64,000 bases of DNA from Macrostomum hystrix (lineage: Eukaryota; Platyhelminthes; Macrostomidae), in contig CATNEN010000001.1 in NCBI GenBank assembly GCA_950097015.1, positions 22,001,501 through 22,065,500 on the forward strand, given 5' to 3'. Numbering within the stretch: position 1 is the first letter of the stretch; each line of letters begins with the position of its first letter. The notes beneath the pieces are model-generated. The model did not search any database. It was given only the letters and a program-made list of their open reading frames with translations, and was not told where the DNA came from. Made by a program: the position numbers and the translations under genes. Of this stretch, positions 10,740-23,125 are shown piece by piece.

Positions 10740-12990
10740 AAACGTTACATATTTTAGTAATGTCTAAATTATTAATATTGATGGCTTTAGGTCTTCCTTG
10801 ATTTCTTTCCGCTATTTAATTATTTTGATCTGATATAAAAAGTTCAAAATTTTCCAGACTGTTCTTAAAAGCAAACAGCTTGTGTATTGGAAAAATTGTG
10901 CAAACCATGTCGCATTTCACATTCCTACCTCAAAGTTTCATATTCTTGGAACCGAAAATTGTACTTGTGGCATCGACAGCTGTATTAAAATTTGAGTTGT
11001 GGACGAGCCACCCTTAGATAACTGAATTAACAGATAATTGCTACTGAAAGTAGATGAGAAACATTTTATTGTAACTAGAGTCGGAAATTTCCAGTTTTTC
11101 TATTTACCTGGCCAATCTATACGACAAAAATGTTTTACTTAAAGTATACATGCTTAAATCAGTCACACTATTCATTAACAAATGCACACGACATTTTAAT
11201 TTTCAGTAATAAAGCAAAAATGCAACACAATATTATTGTTACATGCATACATTACATAAGAATTCAAGACACAGAAGCTGTAAAAATATTATAATTGATC
11301 AGTCCTAAACGATTCACATTTATTTTCCAGTATTTTTCTTGCTTCTTCAAATGCATAATGTATAAAGATATTTTGTTATAGTCTAGTCCTAAGGCGCTTT
11401 TCTTTTGCAGTAAAGCAGTGATTTATGCCCCAATACACACATTATACAACTGGGCTGCTGTAAAGTGTGTTTTAATTGCTGCACTAATAGCAATATATCT
11501 TCGCTTAAACTGTCAGAGAAGATTAATTCGCATCCCTTTTGCACATGCTTGTTTACCTATTAAGAAATTGTGCGAGCAATACCTCAATTCTGCAATAGCT
11601 ATCAATAACTTTGCGTGCTGTGTTGTAATTTACATTAAGTTACGTGTGATAATATTGCAACTTTTTATAGCTAAATTAGTAATCTGGACCAACCATATAG
11701 CAACGTCTGTTGTTTTACGGATTTTCGCTTCAGAAATATACATATATGAATAACTCTAAAGGTATTTTTCGAGAATAGTAGATTTGTACTACTTGAAAGT
11801 ATAGTATTGGAGCGATAGCTTAAAAATTATTTTATAGTCTCTGAAATCCTTTTACGGCTGTCTGTTATCTGCATTTAATAAGTAGATACAGACTGAACAG
11901 ACTGGACATACACTAGGGAATTTGCAAATAGAAGTGTTATATTTTCGGATTGCGCTTAGTCAGTGCATGTGGTTGCGTTTTTTGAGGCCAAGTAACATTT
12001 GACCATAAAATCATGCACCATTTGCATCGCTGATTATAGTCTATCGCAATTGCTTCCATTGCATTTGCAAATAATTCAAGGATGTAAAAACCGGTATGCA
12101 ATTAAGCATAATCGGAGAATGCTCAATTCTCGGAGAATCTGATGTTCATTTTAATCCGGTATTTTTCATTTGCATTTAATAAGCTGTACATCAGCTAACG
12201 TACAGCTGTACTTTAAAAACGCGCACATATTTTAGAACTGCTTATGTAAAACAAAGATAACATGCCGTAATATGAATTATAGGAATAAAGCTTTAATGCA
12301 AAGTGCTGTTTATGTTTTCTTAACAATTAAAACCATTTTTGACACATGCATGCTTTGTTTTTGTATAAAAAAGTAAACAAAATCTTTGTTTAAACCGTAT
12401 AACAAAATTAATCTCGACCTCGACAAATCGACCGACGATGACGAGCATAAAGAGTTAAACGACTTGCTGTCATGCTCATGCAGCGGAAACATTACTGGTG
12501 AATAGACGTAGCTGGTCTTGGGCTCTAAGGTGTATTATGTGTTCTTTGAGGGATCTTTTTCACGAAGTTACAAAAGCTTTTTATTTTATTTTATTGCAAT
12601 ATTCTTTTTTGTTTTACATAAACAACACAAAGCTATTTTTATTGGATTATTTTCTGTTGAGGCGTGTTTTTTTATTTCTTTGTCTAATTGTTTACCTATT
12701 TTATGTGTTTTGAGCACTAAGTAGCTAAAAAAGTTGTGCAATTTATTTATTATTTATTGAAGTAGTTGATAGTTTTTTTATTGCAGTAAGTAGGCCTACC
12801 TGTAGGTGTAGTGTAGATTATTAGGTAGTCTAATATGTTGTGATCTGTTAGAGTTAGTACTGTAGGATGGCTCCAAAGCTTTTCTTTAGTTAGAGACCAT
12901 GGCTTAGCTAGGTATTCCACAATATACTCTCTAGGTACCCTCAAAAATTTGTATAGCTCATAGCAGCTGTAGCAGCTGCATGCCTATAGT
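10740..12990. other. AT-rich stretch without a supported gene
   Basis: Only short AT-rich open frames occur here (the longest is about 111 codons at 11418-11753), with no recognisable domain or splice structure. The start of the region is probably dystrophin 3' UTR. Confidence 0.6.
11208..11213 (+). terminator. Possible poly(A) signal for dystrophin
   Basis: An AATAAA lies about 710 bases after the dystrophin stop. Other AATAAA motifs occur nearby in this AT-rich DNA, so the assignment is weak. Confidence 0.25.
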
Positions 12991-12994
12991 GGTA

Positions 12995-13421
12995 CCTGGA
13001 CACTTTGTCATCTTACAACCTTGTCATCCAGATGACAATCTGTCCAGTATCTCAGAGGGTGGATGACGAAGACACTTGTGGACATTTCATCATCTATAAA
13101 ACAAAAGTTTTCAAAGTTAAAACAGAACCACCCCTCCCCACCTCCTCACATCATGTTGGCACCTATCTTTAAACTCTTATAATGAAATCAGTTTTGACAC
13201 CTCTTTGACAATTTAGAGTGTGAAGTGTGTTCACACATCTGCCCTACCACCCCACTCTCACTTTATTGATGACAAACTTGATTGCCTGTTATTAGTAGAT
13301 GACGAACTGACCAAACTTGAAAGCATGCCATGCCAATTGGCTGGATGATGAAGTGTCCTACCTTCCAAGTGGATGACGAAGTTGTAAGATAACAAAGTTG
13401 TAAGATGACAAAGTGTCTAGG
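12995..13421. mobile_element. Terminal inverted-repeat (MITE-like) element
   Basis: The left end CCTGGACACTTTGTCATC and the inverted right end (GATGACAAAGTGTCTAGG) match over about 25 bases with few differences. Internal GGATGACGAAG motifs recur in both orientations. No clear target duplication was found and nothing is encoded. Boundaries are approximate. Confidence 0.55.
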
Positions 13422-13920
13422 ATCCGCTTATAGCTGGCTTATGGCAAAACCACTGCATATAATTGCTCTAACAAGATCCTTCACGCCAACATCCCCATTG
13501 AACACCAGCTTTAACATGTAGGAGTATATCTTAAAACCATGACCCTGACACAGGAAGGAACCATAGATGATCAAACTCTGTGATATGTCACATGCACATA
13601 TGATTTGCTCAATTGTTGTCTTGGTTGCTATAGCAACTTTGTTGGCACTGGCTAGAAGTTTAATGTGGTCTCCACCAAATCAAGCTTTAGGTATCTTTTG
13701 TCTAAATTAGCAATCTACAATCTTCTATATGCTTCAGCAGTTTTAAGGATTAATGGATGGCAAGGCCAATTATCATTACTTTGCCAGTGATTGAGCTTGA
13801 CATTCTCTGTAAAACTAGCTGGCTTGGTGTCAATAGCTGATGCTTAGACATTCAGCATAGGCCTAGTTGAATCCATATGGATGAATTTCTAATTACAAAA
13901 ATTTTGATTTTTATTACAAC

Positions 13921-14199
13921 CATACATGCGCAACCTCCCAAATCTTAGCCAGCCGTGTGACTTAGTTTTTGCTCTCATTTGCGACTTAGTTCATTTCATT
14001 GCTCTATTTACGACTTAGTTTGCTCTCATTTGCTCTTTTTCTCTCCCCTTTTTCCTTTTCTTCACGCCTTCCTTTTTTGTCCCTTGGTCCCCCCTTTGAT
14101 TTTTTTGCGCTTGGTCGATTGGTTTTTGCGACTTACCTTGCTTGGCCCTCATTTCACCCGGCCGGTTCGGCCGGGTCGGCCGGGTGTTGCGCATGTATG
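13921..14199. mobile_element. hAT-like MITE, 279 bp, with 8-bp target duplication
   Basis: Perfect 14-bp terminal inverted repeats, CATACATGCGCAAC at the left and GTTGCGCATGTATG at the right, are flanked by an exact 8-bp duplication, ATTACAAC (13913-13920 and 14200-14207). The interior is non-coding, T-rich with repeated GCGACTTA, and ends in a GGCCGG-rich stretch. Eight-bp duplications point to the hAT superfamily. Confidence 0.8.
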
Positions 14200-14209
14200 A
14201 TTACAACAG

Positions 14210-16780
14210 AAAAATCCTATATTCTATAATAAATTTTTTAAACCTAAAAAGCACAATATGAATTATCCCTTTCTAAAAAATATTTCCAAAACTTTCTAAA
14301 ATCTATAGTCAGGAACATCCTGAGTGTATGCCAAAAAATATTGATTAAAAAGATCTTATATGCCAGTTTACACCAAATGCTGAACAAGCCTATTAGAATA
14401 AATTGACAAAATGTCCCATGGCAGTGCGGGTAAATGGCATGAGTAACTATGACTCTTTTGTCCATATGGGGGTTCTCACATGACCTTTCACTGTTATGTT
14501 ACATATTTGAGCTAGAATTTCAGACCTGTGTCACATGTCCATAGCTTTTCAACACTTATTACAATAGGGCTAAATGCAGAAGATGCTTGGGAATGGCCAG
14601 AGTAAATTTAGATTTAAAAAATTGTACACCTAATTGTGTTGGTTACAAAAATGCTATTTAAAAAACTAAACTTGGATCTTGTGGAAACTGTCTGTCAAAG
14701 AATGATTTTAAGGCTTGATTTAAGGCAATTCTGGATACTGTCAAAGGCAATTGTGAGGGCTAGCAAAAAATTTAGATGGCTAATGCTTTAGGGTTAAAAA
14801 AGAGAACTTATTTAAAAAAGATTAATAAATTAAGCTTAGCTTTCAAAGTGTATTGCTTAGTACCTGACAATGAATGAATTTTTTTGTATGAACAGTATAT
14901 TTTAAGTTGTTATATTGAATAAAATTGAAACACATGATTTACGATGTGCAAATTAGCAAATTTCAGAGTTTTTTAGGTATTGTTCTGTTGTGTTGTACAG
15001 TTTGTCCATCACTGTTTCATCTTTTATAATTCCTGAAAATTTTCAGCACATCAAATTTGTACCCCAATCTTATGGTTTCACAGACGTACACCAGTACTAT
15101 ACACCAAAAATCGTGGGTGCACACCAGATTAATCCAATGTACACCTCTTCTAGACTATAGTTTAAAAGATGTGAAAAAATGTATATTAAGATAATGGAAT
15201 GTGGTTTGCAAGGCAATTAAATTTCACTAGAACACATTTCTAGGTGGGTACATGCAGTGTTCATTATATTAAAACAGATGAGGATGTTAGCTTTGCCACA
15301 ATTTTAACCAGTCACTTAGAAACTATGTCTAGTCTAGTGCTCAGCTGCCAACCCTAGAAATACTTTTTTAATCTTTAACTGGCTTCTCTGCACCAATAAG
15401 AAATTGTATTAATACTATATGAGAAAACCACAAATATCATAAGATCAGTCACACAAATTGATGCCATATTTCTATATTATCTGTGCCTAGAGGTTACATT
15501 TAATTTAATGCTTGGCAAAGTACGCTACTGTTTTGTCTTTAAGACAGTTGTCACCAAGGCTGACAGCAACTCATCAAAAATACTATCCTCAAACTTTAGC
15601 ATAATTTAGCACATTCTTAATCTTTAATCCCAAGAAATTGGGTGGTTATGGAACTTATAGCTTCATAGTCTTATGATCTAAACATATGCAAAATGTATTT
15701 TTTCTTTTTTATATCATTAATTTATTAGTACTTTAAAGTTGCTTTATCAATTGACTTCTTTATGCTTTCCAAGATATTAAGGTAGCTGTACACTTCCAAA
15801 GCGAAATTAAAATCTAGTATACTTTATAAACTAGTTTTTAGTACAAAACAAAATGTGAATTGTAGAATGGTTGTTAAATTTGGCACAATGCACTGCAGCA
15901 CATTGATCTAAATCTAATTGATTTGTGGGTGACAAAACAATACACATGTTTATTGTGTAGTATCTGCATATACACAACTATATTGCATATGCACAAAAAA
16001 GTGCAAAAAAGTTAAAATTCTAGTTAGGCTATTTAAGTTAAGTAAAAGTCAGTCAGTTGACCTTAGCTATGGGCATAAAATGGCTGTTATGTTATTATTA
16101 ATTTTATTTTGTTATTCATTACCTTTTGTTTTCAGTTAGCATTTAGTATTGTTAGTCATATGCCTATTATTCTTGTTAAAGGTGTTAATGGATTGATTTT
16201 TATGCATTGCTGAATACAGCACATAATTAGATTAAAGCATATTAGTGGTTATAGCTTTGTGTCCTCAAGTCACTCAAGCAATGCACATAATTCTCTGTTG
16301 CTTCGGCATCTATCTTTAAAATTGGTACCAATTAGTGTCTAAAGTGTAGTTGTAGCAGCCCTTAAGTCAGTGAACTGAAATGGGTACACATCCTATTTGA
16401 TGCAACATTCAATAGCTGCATCTGTGCCGTGGGTCAGAGCTTTTTTACCCATTGGTCAGAGCTTTTTTACCCATTGGTTAGAGCTTTAGAGTTTGTGCGA
16501 GTCGCAAGTTCAATTCTTAATCTTCAACACAACAAGGAGCTATTTGTATCCTTGAGTAAAACACGTCCTTCCTTGGTGATTTAGTTGGCCCAACTAGAAA
16601 ATTATTATCAGCAATCAGCATCAGCTTCAAGGTATTTATTATTTTGAGTGTGGTGGCCTCCCTAGTCTTCAGACTGAACAGCTGTACACTACCTTTGGAT
16701 TGTCTAACTGAGCTAAGTGTATATATCTATCTAGATAGATATAAACAGATCTGTTTATACCGTAATAATTTTATTGCTTA
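14210..16780. other. AT-rich stretch without a supported gene
   Basis: No convincing exon was seen. Near 16435-16490 a TTTTTTACCCATTGGT segment recurs, followed by a degenerate tRNA-like GGTTAGAGC and AGTTCAATTCT pair, probably an old SINE. Confidence 0.5.
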
Positions 16781-16782
16781 CA

Positions 16783-17055
16783 CCAGCCCCAATTGGGCCG
16801 GCAGTACAGCTGCAGCTATTGCACGGTGCATCTGTAGGCTGCGTACAGCTGTCCAAGGACTGGGAGTGGGGGGACGCCACACCCACCCTCAAATACCCCA
16901 GCTAATGCTGGTACCCATTTAACAGCTGGGTAAACTGAAGCACTCCAGAGTTGAGTGTCTTTCTAAAGGACGCAGATTGTTCCATGGAGTCGGAAATCGA
17001 ACCCCCGACCTTTAAGTCGTGAGTCCGAAGCTCTAACCACTAGGCAACATCCCCT
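16783..17055 (-). mobile_element. tRNA-derived SINE, family A
   Basis: Read on the minus strand it starts with a tRNA-like head: A box TAGTGGTTAGAGC, ACTCACGACTTAAAGG, B box GGGTTCGATTTCC. A body follows with CCCAGCTG, GGTACCAGCATTAGCTGGGG and a CAGTCC..GGACAGCTGTACGCAGCC segment, ending in an AT-rich tail. Full-length copy of the same family as 35178-35433 and 39858-40166. Confidence 0.85.
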
Positions 17056-17205
17056 CTAGTCTCTACTTAAAGACTTGAATAATCGTTATACTTTAAGTAC
17101 AGTTAAACTATGATTATTATTTATGAAATTTAATGAGTTGTCAATAAAAAAATTAAATCACCAAAGCTGTCAATAAGCACACCTCATGAAAACACTCCAG
17201 CCGGC

Positions 17206-20200
17206 ATGCCCAAGGAGCCGTTGAACCCTGGCGATAGAATCTTTGCCAAAGTCAAAGGCTATCCGCATTGGCCATGCCGAATCAATCCGCTTCCGCCCGA
17301 TGTTAAAATCCCATCTGGCAAATATCCTATATTTTTCTACGGCACACACGAAGTTTATTTCCTGCCAAGGAAGGAGATTTTTCCGTTTGAAAAATTTCGC
17401 GACAAATTCGGCTCGGCTAAACGGCCGGCGCATTATAACGAGGGCCTGGTTGAAATTGTACAACGACCGGACACTCTGCTCTATGGCCGAGATCCCAAAG
17501 CTGAGGCTTTTCTGGCTCAGTTCTATCGATTTCAGCGCAGCGAAGGCCAACAGGGAGAGAGCGTGTACACGCCGGATCTGCCGGTGGTTGTACCGCCTGG
17601 CTTCGATCATGTCAATAGCCTGCTAGCTGATTCTGCGGCTTCTGGTTCAGCTGGTGAGTTCTGCAATTGGATCTAAAGTGACCGCGTGTGATGTGAATTT
17701 CCTCTTAAAAACTTGGAAAAAAACAAATAAGAGTATTCGTTTATTTAGCATAATATTATATGAGAATATAGTTTGTATGAGAAACGTCTCTCTGAGAATC
17801 GTCTATTTAAGAATCGTGTCCCTGAGATTCGCCTCTATCAGAATTGTCTTTTTAATCTTTCTTAGAATCGACTCTCTGAGAATCGTCTCAATGAAAATAG
17901 TCTCTATGAAAATCGTGTCTATGAGAATCGTGTCTATAAGAATCGTGTCTATGAGAATCGTGTCTATGAGAATCGTGTCTATGAGAATCGTGTCTATGAG
18001 AATCGTGTCTATGAGAATCGTGTCTATGAGAATCGTGTCTATGAGAATCGTGTCTATGAGAATCGTGTCTGAGAGTCGTCTCTATGAGAATCGTGTCTAT
18101 GAGAATCGTGTCTATGAGAATCGTGTCTGAGAGTCGTGTCTATGAGAATCGACTCGTCTCTCTAAAAACGCTTTAATGAGAACCGTCTCCCAGAAAAATG
18201 AAAATAATTTTATTAGTTTAAATGAGCAAGTTTTTTATTCTCATTCTTGCTAATTTTCTACATTCCACTTCAGGCCCTTCTAAATCGGCGAGCTCTGCCA
18301 AGAAGCATTCAGTTGCTGAAGTTACGCCTGCACATCATTCCGACAGCTCCGAGGATGCACCGTTGCGTAGTTTAAAGCTGAAAATCACCCTTCCCCCCAA
18401 GCCGCAGAATGTAACGCCTTCTCAGCAGCAGCAGCAGAAACCGGCAAAGCCAGCAGAATCTCAGCAAAAGCAACAGCAAAAGCAAAAACAGGCGCCGCAA
18501 GCATTGAAAAAATCCCTCAAACGAAAACGCGACAGCAGCGGTGGTCTCTCAGAATTAGTCGGTCCCAGTAGAAAAAAAGTTCAACAACAATCAAATACAA
18601 AGCCTGCAGCGGTGGAAGAGTCAAATAATGCAGTCGCTGCCTCTATATCATCCGTGTCTTCTAGCAGTGACAGCTCAGACAATGAGGATAGCGATGACAG
18701 CGACAGCCTGGCTGTTGGTAGAACAAAGCGTGCAGCCATTCTGGATTCGGATCCCGGTAGCGATATCGAGCCAATCGATAACAGTAGGATAAAGAAAGTT
18801 TCACCTACGGCTAATAACCATAGTCCTGCTGCTGCTGCTGCAGCCACACCGTCGCCAAACATTCCACCTCCGCGTGAGTCTCGAGTGAACTCCATGGGCC
18901 GGCCAATGCGCGCCTCGGCTCAACGATTCGACGTTCGGCGCTTACTAAAAGAAGACCGCGAAACTGCCAAAGCCGCCAAGCCTTCTGGCCTGGTCAAGGA
19001 TGAGGACAGCGACGATGAAGACGACTCAGACTTCGATTATGAGGCTGAGAAAGTCAAGCGCTCAACATCTCAGTCTCCAGTCAAAGAGAAACCTGTCCAG
19101 ATTGTTTCAAAGAATACGCGACCGTCTTTAGCGACGCCAAGAGTTCAACAGCGAGCGCCAGCAGCTGCACCCACACCTCCTCCGCCCCCGCCGCCACCGC
19201 CTCCGCCGCCGCCCCAACCGACTCTCGAAGAGCGCAAAGAGAAATTAAAACAGGAGAAACTTGAAGAGAAGATTAAGCAGAAAAAGTTGGAAAAGATTCG
19301 CCAATTAGAGCTGGAAGCAAAGTTGCGCATGATGAACAGCGATATCAAGCGATCGTTAATCAGGGGTCGCGAGGACTTTAGCCGCTGCCTGGCAGTGTTA
19401 ACAGAGATGCAGAGCTTAGATGTGAAGCTGCTGATGCTGGCAAAGTATCCAGATTTGCCGCTCACAATTCGCAAATGCAGCAAGTACAAGTTATCAGACA
19501 AAGTGCGCTTAGCCGCCCAGAACCTGTTCGACAAGTTCTGTACGCTGTTTGAAAACTCGCCCAAAGAGGAAGTGTTCAAGGCCGAGGTTGAGTTCTTGAA
19601 ATATCGCGAGTCCTGCGATCACCGGTCAGATGTGCCCCTCACCTCTATTCAGGACTTGTTCACGTCGCGGCCTATGAAGTTTCAGCGACCGCAGCAGCAG
19701 CAGAAACAGCCGCAGAAGCAGCAAACCGCTGGTACTGCAGCGTCTTCAACCGCTTCCACCTCAGATCACGATCACGAAGTGACGTCGTCGACTCAATCAA
19801 CTTACTTTGAGCCGGCAGCTTTCACTGCTGTTGCTGTTTCTGCGGCACCTGCTGCTGCATCCGCATCAGCTGTTGCAACAACTGCGTCCACAACTTCCTC
19901 ATTGCCGCTTAAAGAGACAACAGTTGTTGCCAAGCCAACGGTCACCGTGTCCATCTTGCCCGAGCCAACAGACTTGGACTATCAGAACCTTCTTGAATTG
20001 GACTCTTTGGAGGTGCTAGACACCTACGCTGATGAAGCTGTGGATGAGGCCATGGCCATAGACAGTCAGGACTCGCAGCCATCAAATGATCCAGTCACAG
20101 ATTCGCCAGGCAACCTTGAAAGTCGTCTGCGCGATCTGATGGGTGTGAATTTTATTAAGCAACAGCAGCAGCAGCCGAGGCATCAGGTCTATCAGCAGCA

Positions 20201-20279
20201 GCAGCAGCACAGGCAAAGACAGCAGCGCCAAGCCCTGTCAGAGGATGACTGTCACATACACGACCTGCTTGGTATTTAA
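17206..20279 (+). CDS. PSIP1/HDGFL2: PWWP and integrase-binding-domain protein (LEDGF/HDGFL2-like)
   Basis: A chromatin-tethering protein of the LEDGF/HRP2 family. Such proteins bind methylated H3K36 nucleosomes through PWWP and recruit partners through the integrase-binding domain. Two exons, 17206-17653 and 18274-20279, join in phase 1 (G plus GC gives Gly) to give 817 residues. The PWWP domain covers residues 8-95 or so (DRIFAKVKGYPHWPCRI; PIFFYGTHEVYFLP). A long charged, Ser/Asp-rich, low-complexity middle contains a basic KKSLKRKRD and a proline run. A Glu/Lys coiled coil precedes the IBD, encoded near 19310-19560 (MMNSDIKRSLI; FSRCLAVLTEM; KLSDKVRLAAQNLFDKF). The poly-Gln C-terminal tail is lineage-specific. 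The ATG at 17206 starts directly at the PWWP as in homologues. Whether it is PSIP1 or HDGFL2 cannot be decided; invertebrates usually have one such gene. Confidence 0.93.
17876..18165 (+). repeat. 15-bp minisatellite in the PWWP gene intron
   Basis: Tandem AATCGTGTCTATGAG units with variants such as GAGAGTCGT fill about half of the 620-base intron 17654-18273. Confidence 0.95.
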
Positions 20280-20654
20280 CTCACTGCTTTAGCAGCTGCA
20301 GCCTGATTTATCCCTGTTTTGGTCTTAGCTGTGCATCTTTTTCTGTCTGTCTGTCTGCCTGTCCCTTACCATCTCTTTTGTCTCAAAACATAATTTATAT
20401 TCTATTTTAATCCTGACATTGCTTGTTTCTGTCGTGTTAATTAATTATTTCTTTTGTTACATTCTTTGGTTTCGTCTACAATCTCATGGGTGGGTCAGTA
20501 CTCATTTTCATTCCTATTGGTTAATATTTAACCTCGTGGCACATTCTATTTAAATAATAAGTTTGTTACCTAGAAAGATTCGATACATATCGGCTTCCCT
20601 TAACAATCTGAACGCCTCGCGAATGTCTTTATAACTTCTACGGCATTGACTTTA

Positions 20655-21670
20655 ACTTTTAGCTCCCTCCGCTCTCTACCCTCTCCGTCCGCTCTCTACC
20701 CTCTCCGTCCGCTCTCTACCCTCTCCGTCCGCTCTCTACCCTCTCCATCCGCTCTTTACCCTCTCCGTCCGCTCTCTACCGTCTCCTCTGCTCTCTACCC
20801 TCTCCGTCCGCACTCTACCCTCTCCCTCCGCTCTCTACCGTCTCCCTCCGCTCTCTACCCTCTCCCTCCGCTCTCTACCCTCTCCCTTCACACTCTACCC
20901 TCTCCGTCCGCTCTCTACCGTCTCCCTCCGCTCTCTACCCTCTCCGTCCGCTCTCTACCCTCTCCCTCCACACTCTACCCTCTCCGTCCGCTCTCTACCC
21001 TCTCCGTCCGCTCTCTACCCTCTCCATCCGCTCTCTACCCTCTCCGTCCGCTCTCTACCGTCTCCTCTGCTCTCTACCCTCTCCGTCCGCACTCTACCCT
21101 CTCCCTCCGCTCTCTACCGTCTCCCTCCGCTCTCTACCCTCTCCCTCCGCTCTCTACCCTCTCCCTCCACACTCTACCCTCTCCGTCCGCTCTCTACCGT
21201 CTCCCTCCGCTCTCTACCCTCTCCGTCCGCTCTCTACCCTCTCCCTCCACACTCTACCCTCTCCGTCCGCTCTCTACCCTCTCCGTCCGCTCTCTACCCT
21301 CTCCGTCCGCTCTCTACCCTCTCCGTCCGCTCTCTACCGTCTCCTCTGCTCTCTACCCTCTCCGTCCGCACTCTACCCTCTCCCTCCGCTCTCTACCGTC
21401 TCCCTCCGCTCTCTACCCTCTCCCTCCGCTCTCTACCCTCTCCCTCCGCTCTCTACCCTCTCCCTCCACACTCTACCCTCTCCGTCCGCTCTCTACCGTC
21501 TCCCTCCGCTCTCTACCGTCTCCCTCCGCTCTCTACCCTCTCCGTCCGCTCTCTACCCTCTCCCTCCGCTCTCTACCGTCTCCCTCCGCTCTCTACCCAC
21601 TCCTCTGCTCTCTACTCTCTCCGTCCTCTCTCTACCCTCTCCGTCCTATCTCTACCCTCCCCCCGCTCTC
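20655..21670 (+). repeat. 20-bp minisatellite with a 279-bp higher-order repeat
   Basis: About 50 copies of CTCTCCGTCCGCTCTCTACC. A shortened variant, GTCTCCTCTGCTCTCTAC, occurs at 20781, 21060 and 21339, exactly 279 bases apart, and the variants between them recur in the same order. The 367-codon frame across the array is a by-product. Confidence 0.95.
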
Positions 21671-22444
21671 TGCCCCTTCCCACGCGCGTCTTCCATCATG
21701 TTGCAGCCAACCCAATTATCGGTTTCATTGCAATCTCCGAAAATCTTAATGTTAATGTTCAATGTTAAGAATAACTTTCGTTCTAATCATGACCAATTTT
21801 GGACATGAATTTTCTAGTGAGATATTGTTTGGCAGTTCCGTATGAAAATTAACATCAATTTAAATTTGTTATACTAGGTTCGTAGTTTGTTGTTCCAGGT
21901 TTTAATGCTTCAGTAAATTATTTGTCTTTGCATTAACAATACAATCAGATGTGACTATTTTTTCGATTTTTTCTAGATAACAAAAGTATGCTAATCGCTA
22001 CTGATCTAAGTAGTTCAGTGAGAAAGTGTATTTGTGTGTAGTGGGTATTTTAACGAAAATGAAACAACATATGGCATTGTTGCGAGTCTATTATAATCTG
22101 CACGTTTTTTCACTCTAGAAATTTAATCAAAGCTTTCAGTCTAACTGTTAGCCTAACTGTTCTAGACTTCTTGGACCTTAACAAAGGAATTACTCGACAA
22201 AATTATACGGACTATTTACATTAAACTACACTTGCACAAAACATTGGCTAACCTGCTTGATTTCCAGTTTATAAATATATGTTATTTGTTGGCCTAAATG
22301 TCAATTGGTGTCTTGTAAAGGCCACTTGTAAAAAAATATGTATTTTTTGTTTTTCTATCCATTAATTTTAAATTTTACGTGTCTAAACTGAAAAACAATT
22401 CATCGACCAATCAGAATCGCTTAAATGGGCAGTCAACATGGCTA

Positions 22445-22864
22445 CCCGCTAAAAAATAGGGATGTTTCTTTGGGTGATTCCAGTTGGAATCTGCGGTGTT
22501 TCCAGAAAAAGAAACAGCCGAACGCTGAAAACATACCAATCGGATGATTCCATGCTTAGAATCTACCCAACTGGGCGTTTTCTCGGTGCTTCTTGGTGGC
22601 GAAATGGAATCACCCAAAGAATCCTCCAGTTCGGAAGATTCCATGCTCAGAAACCGCCGAGGAATCGCCCGTAAATAATTCTCTGGTCGTCCCATGGGCC
22701 ACTGGTTCGGGTGATTCTTCGGCGGTTTCCGCACAATTTACGGTTACATCGGCTGCTTCCTGGGTGGTTTCTTTAACTCTTGCGAGATAGGGGGGATTTT
22801 TGGTAGATTCCACTCCTATTTTGCACAAAAAACCCGCCGAAGAAGCAGCCGATTTTTTAGAGGG
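22445..22864. mobile_element. MITE with TA target duplication (Tc1/mariner-like)
   Basis: The left terminus CCCGCTAAAAAATAGG and right terminus (ending TCGGCT-type sequence, then ATTTTTTAGAGGG on the plus strand) are imperfect inverted repeats of about 16 bases, each flanked by TA (22443-22444 and 22865-22866). The interior is full of short inverted GATTCC/GGAATC motifs; for example CTTTGGGTGATTCC near 22471 is inverted near 22607. No transposase is present. Confidence 0.65.
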
Positions 22865-22905
22865 TATTATATGACAGGAAAATGCAATATTCCTTTTATT
22901 TTCCC

Positions 22906-23125
22906 CTGGGGAAAGACCAAAGGCGGGTATTTCAAAAACCAACTGCCTACTTTACAATAGCCCCCAAACCGAATCGGGTGGACTATTCTTTTGTGAATAG
23001 ATCAATATTTTCCGCTCTTTCGTCGAAATTCAGATTCGTTTCTTTCATAGCCGTCCGAATCAGAATCGTCGAGATATTCAACGATTCTTGACGAATATCT
23101 TGGTGACAAAGACAGCTAGCTGGCT
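22906..23125. mobile_element. Half-copy of the foldback element seen at 36963-37509
   Basis: Shared landmarks with the reverse complement of 37300-37515: GGGAAAGACCA, GTATTTCAAAAACC, CCCAAACCGAAT, GTCGAGATATTCAACGATTC and TGGTGACAA, in that order. There is no second arm here, so it is a solo arm or a related short element. Confidence 0.5.

Noticed and set aside
11418-11753. 111-codon frame with hydrophobic residues
   Set aside because: AT-rich codon content, no domain, no splice sites and no neighbouring exons; compatible with chance.
20646-21749. 367-codon frame of SLPSPSALYPL-type repeats
   Set aside because: By-product of the 20-bp minisatellite; no start context or homology.
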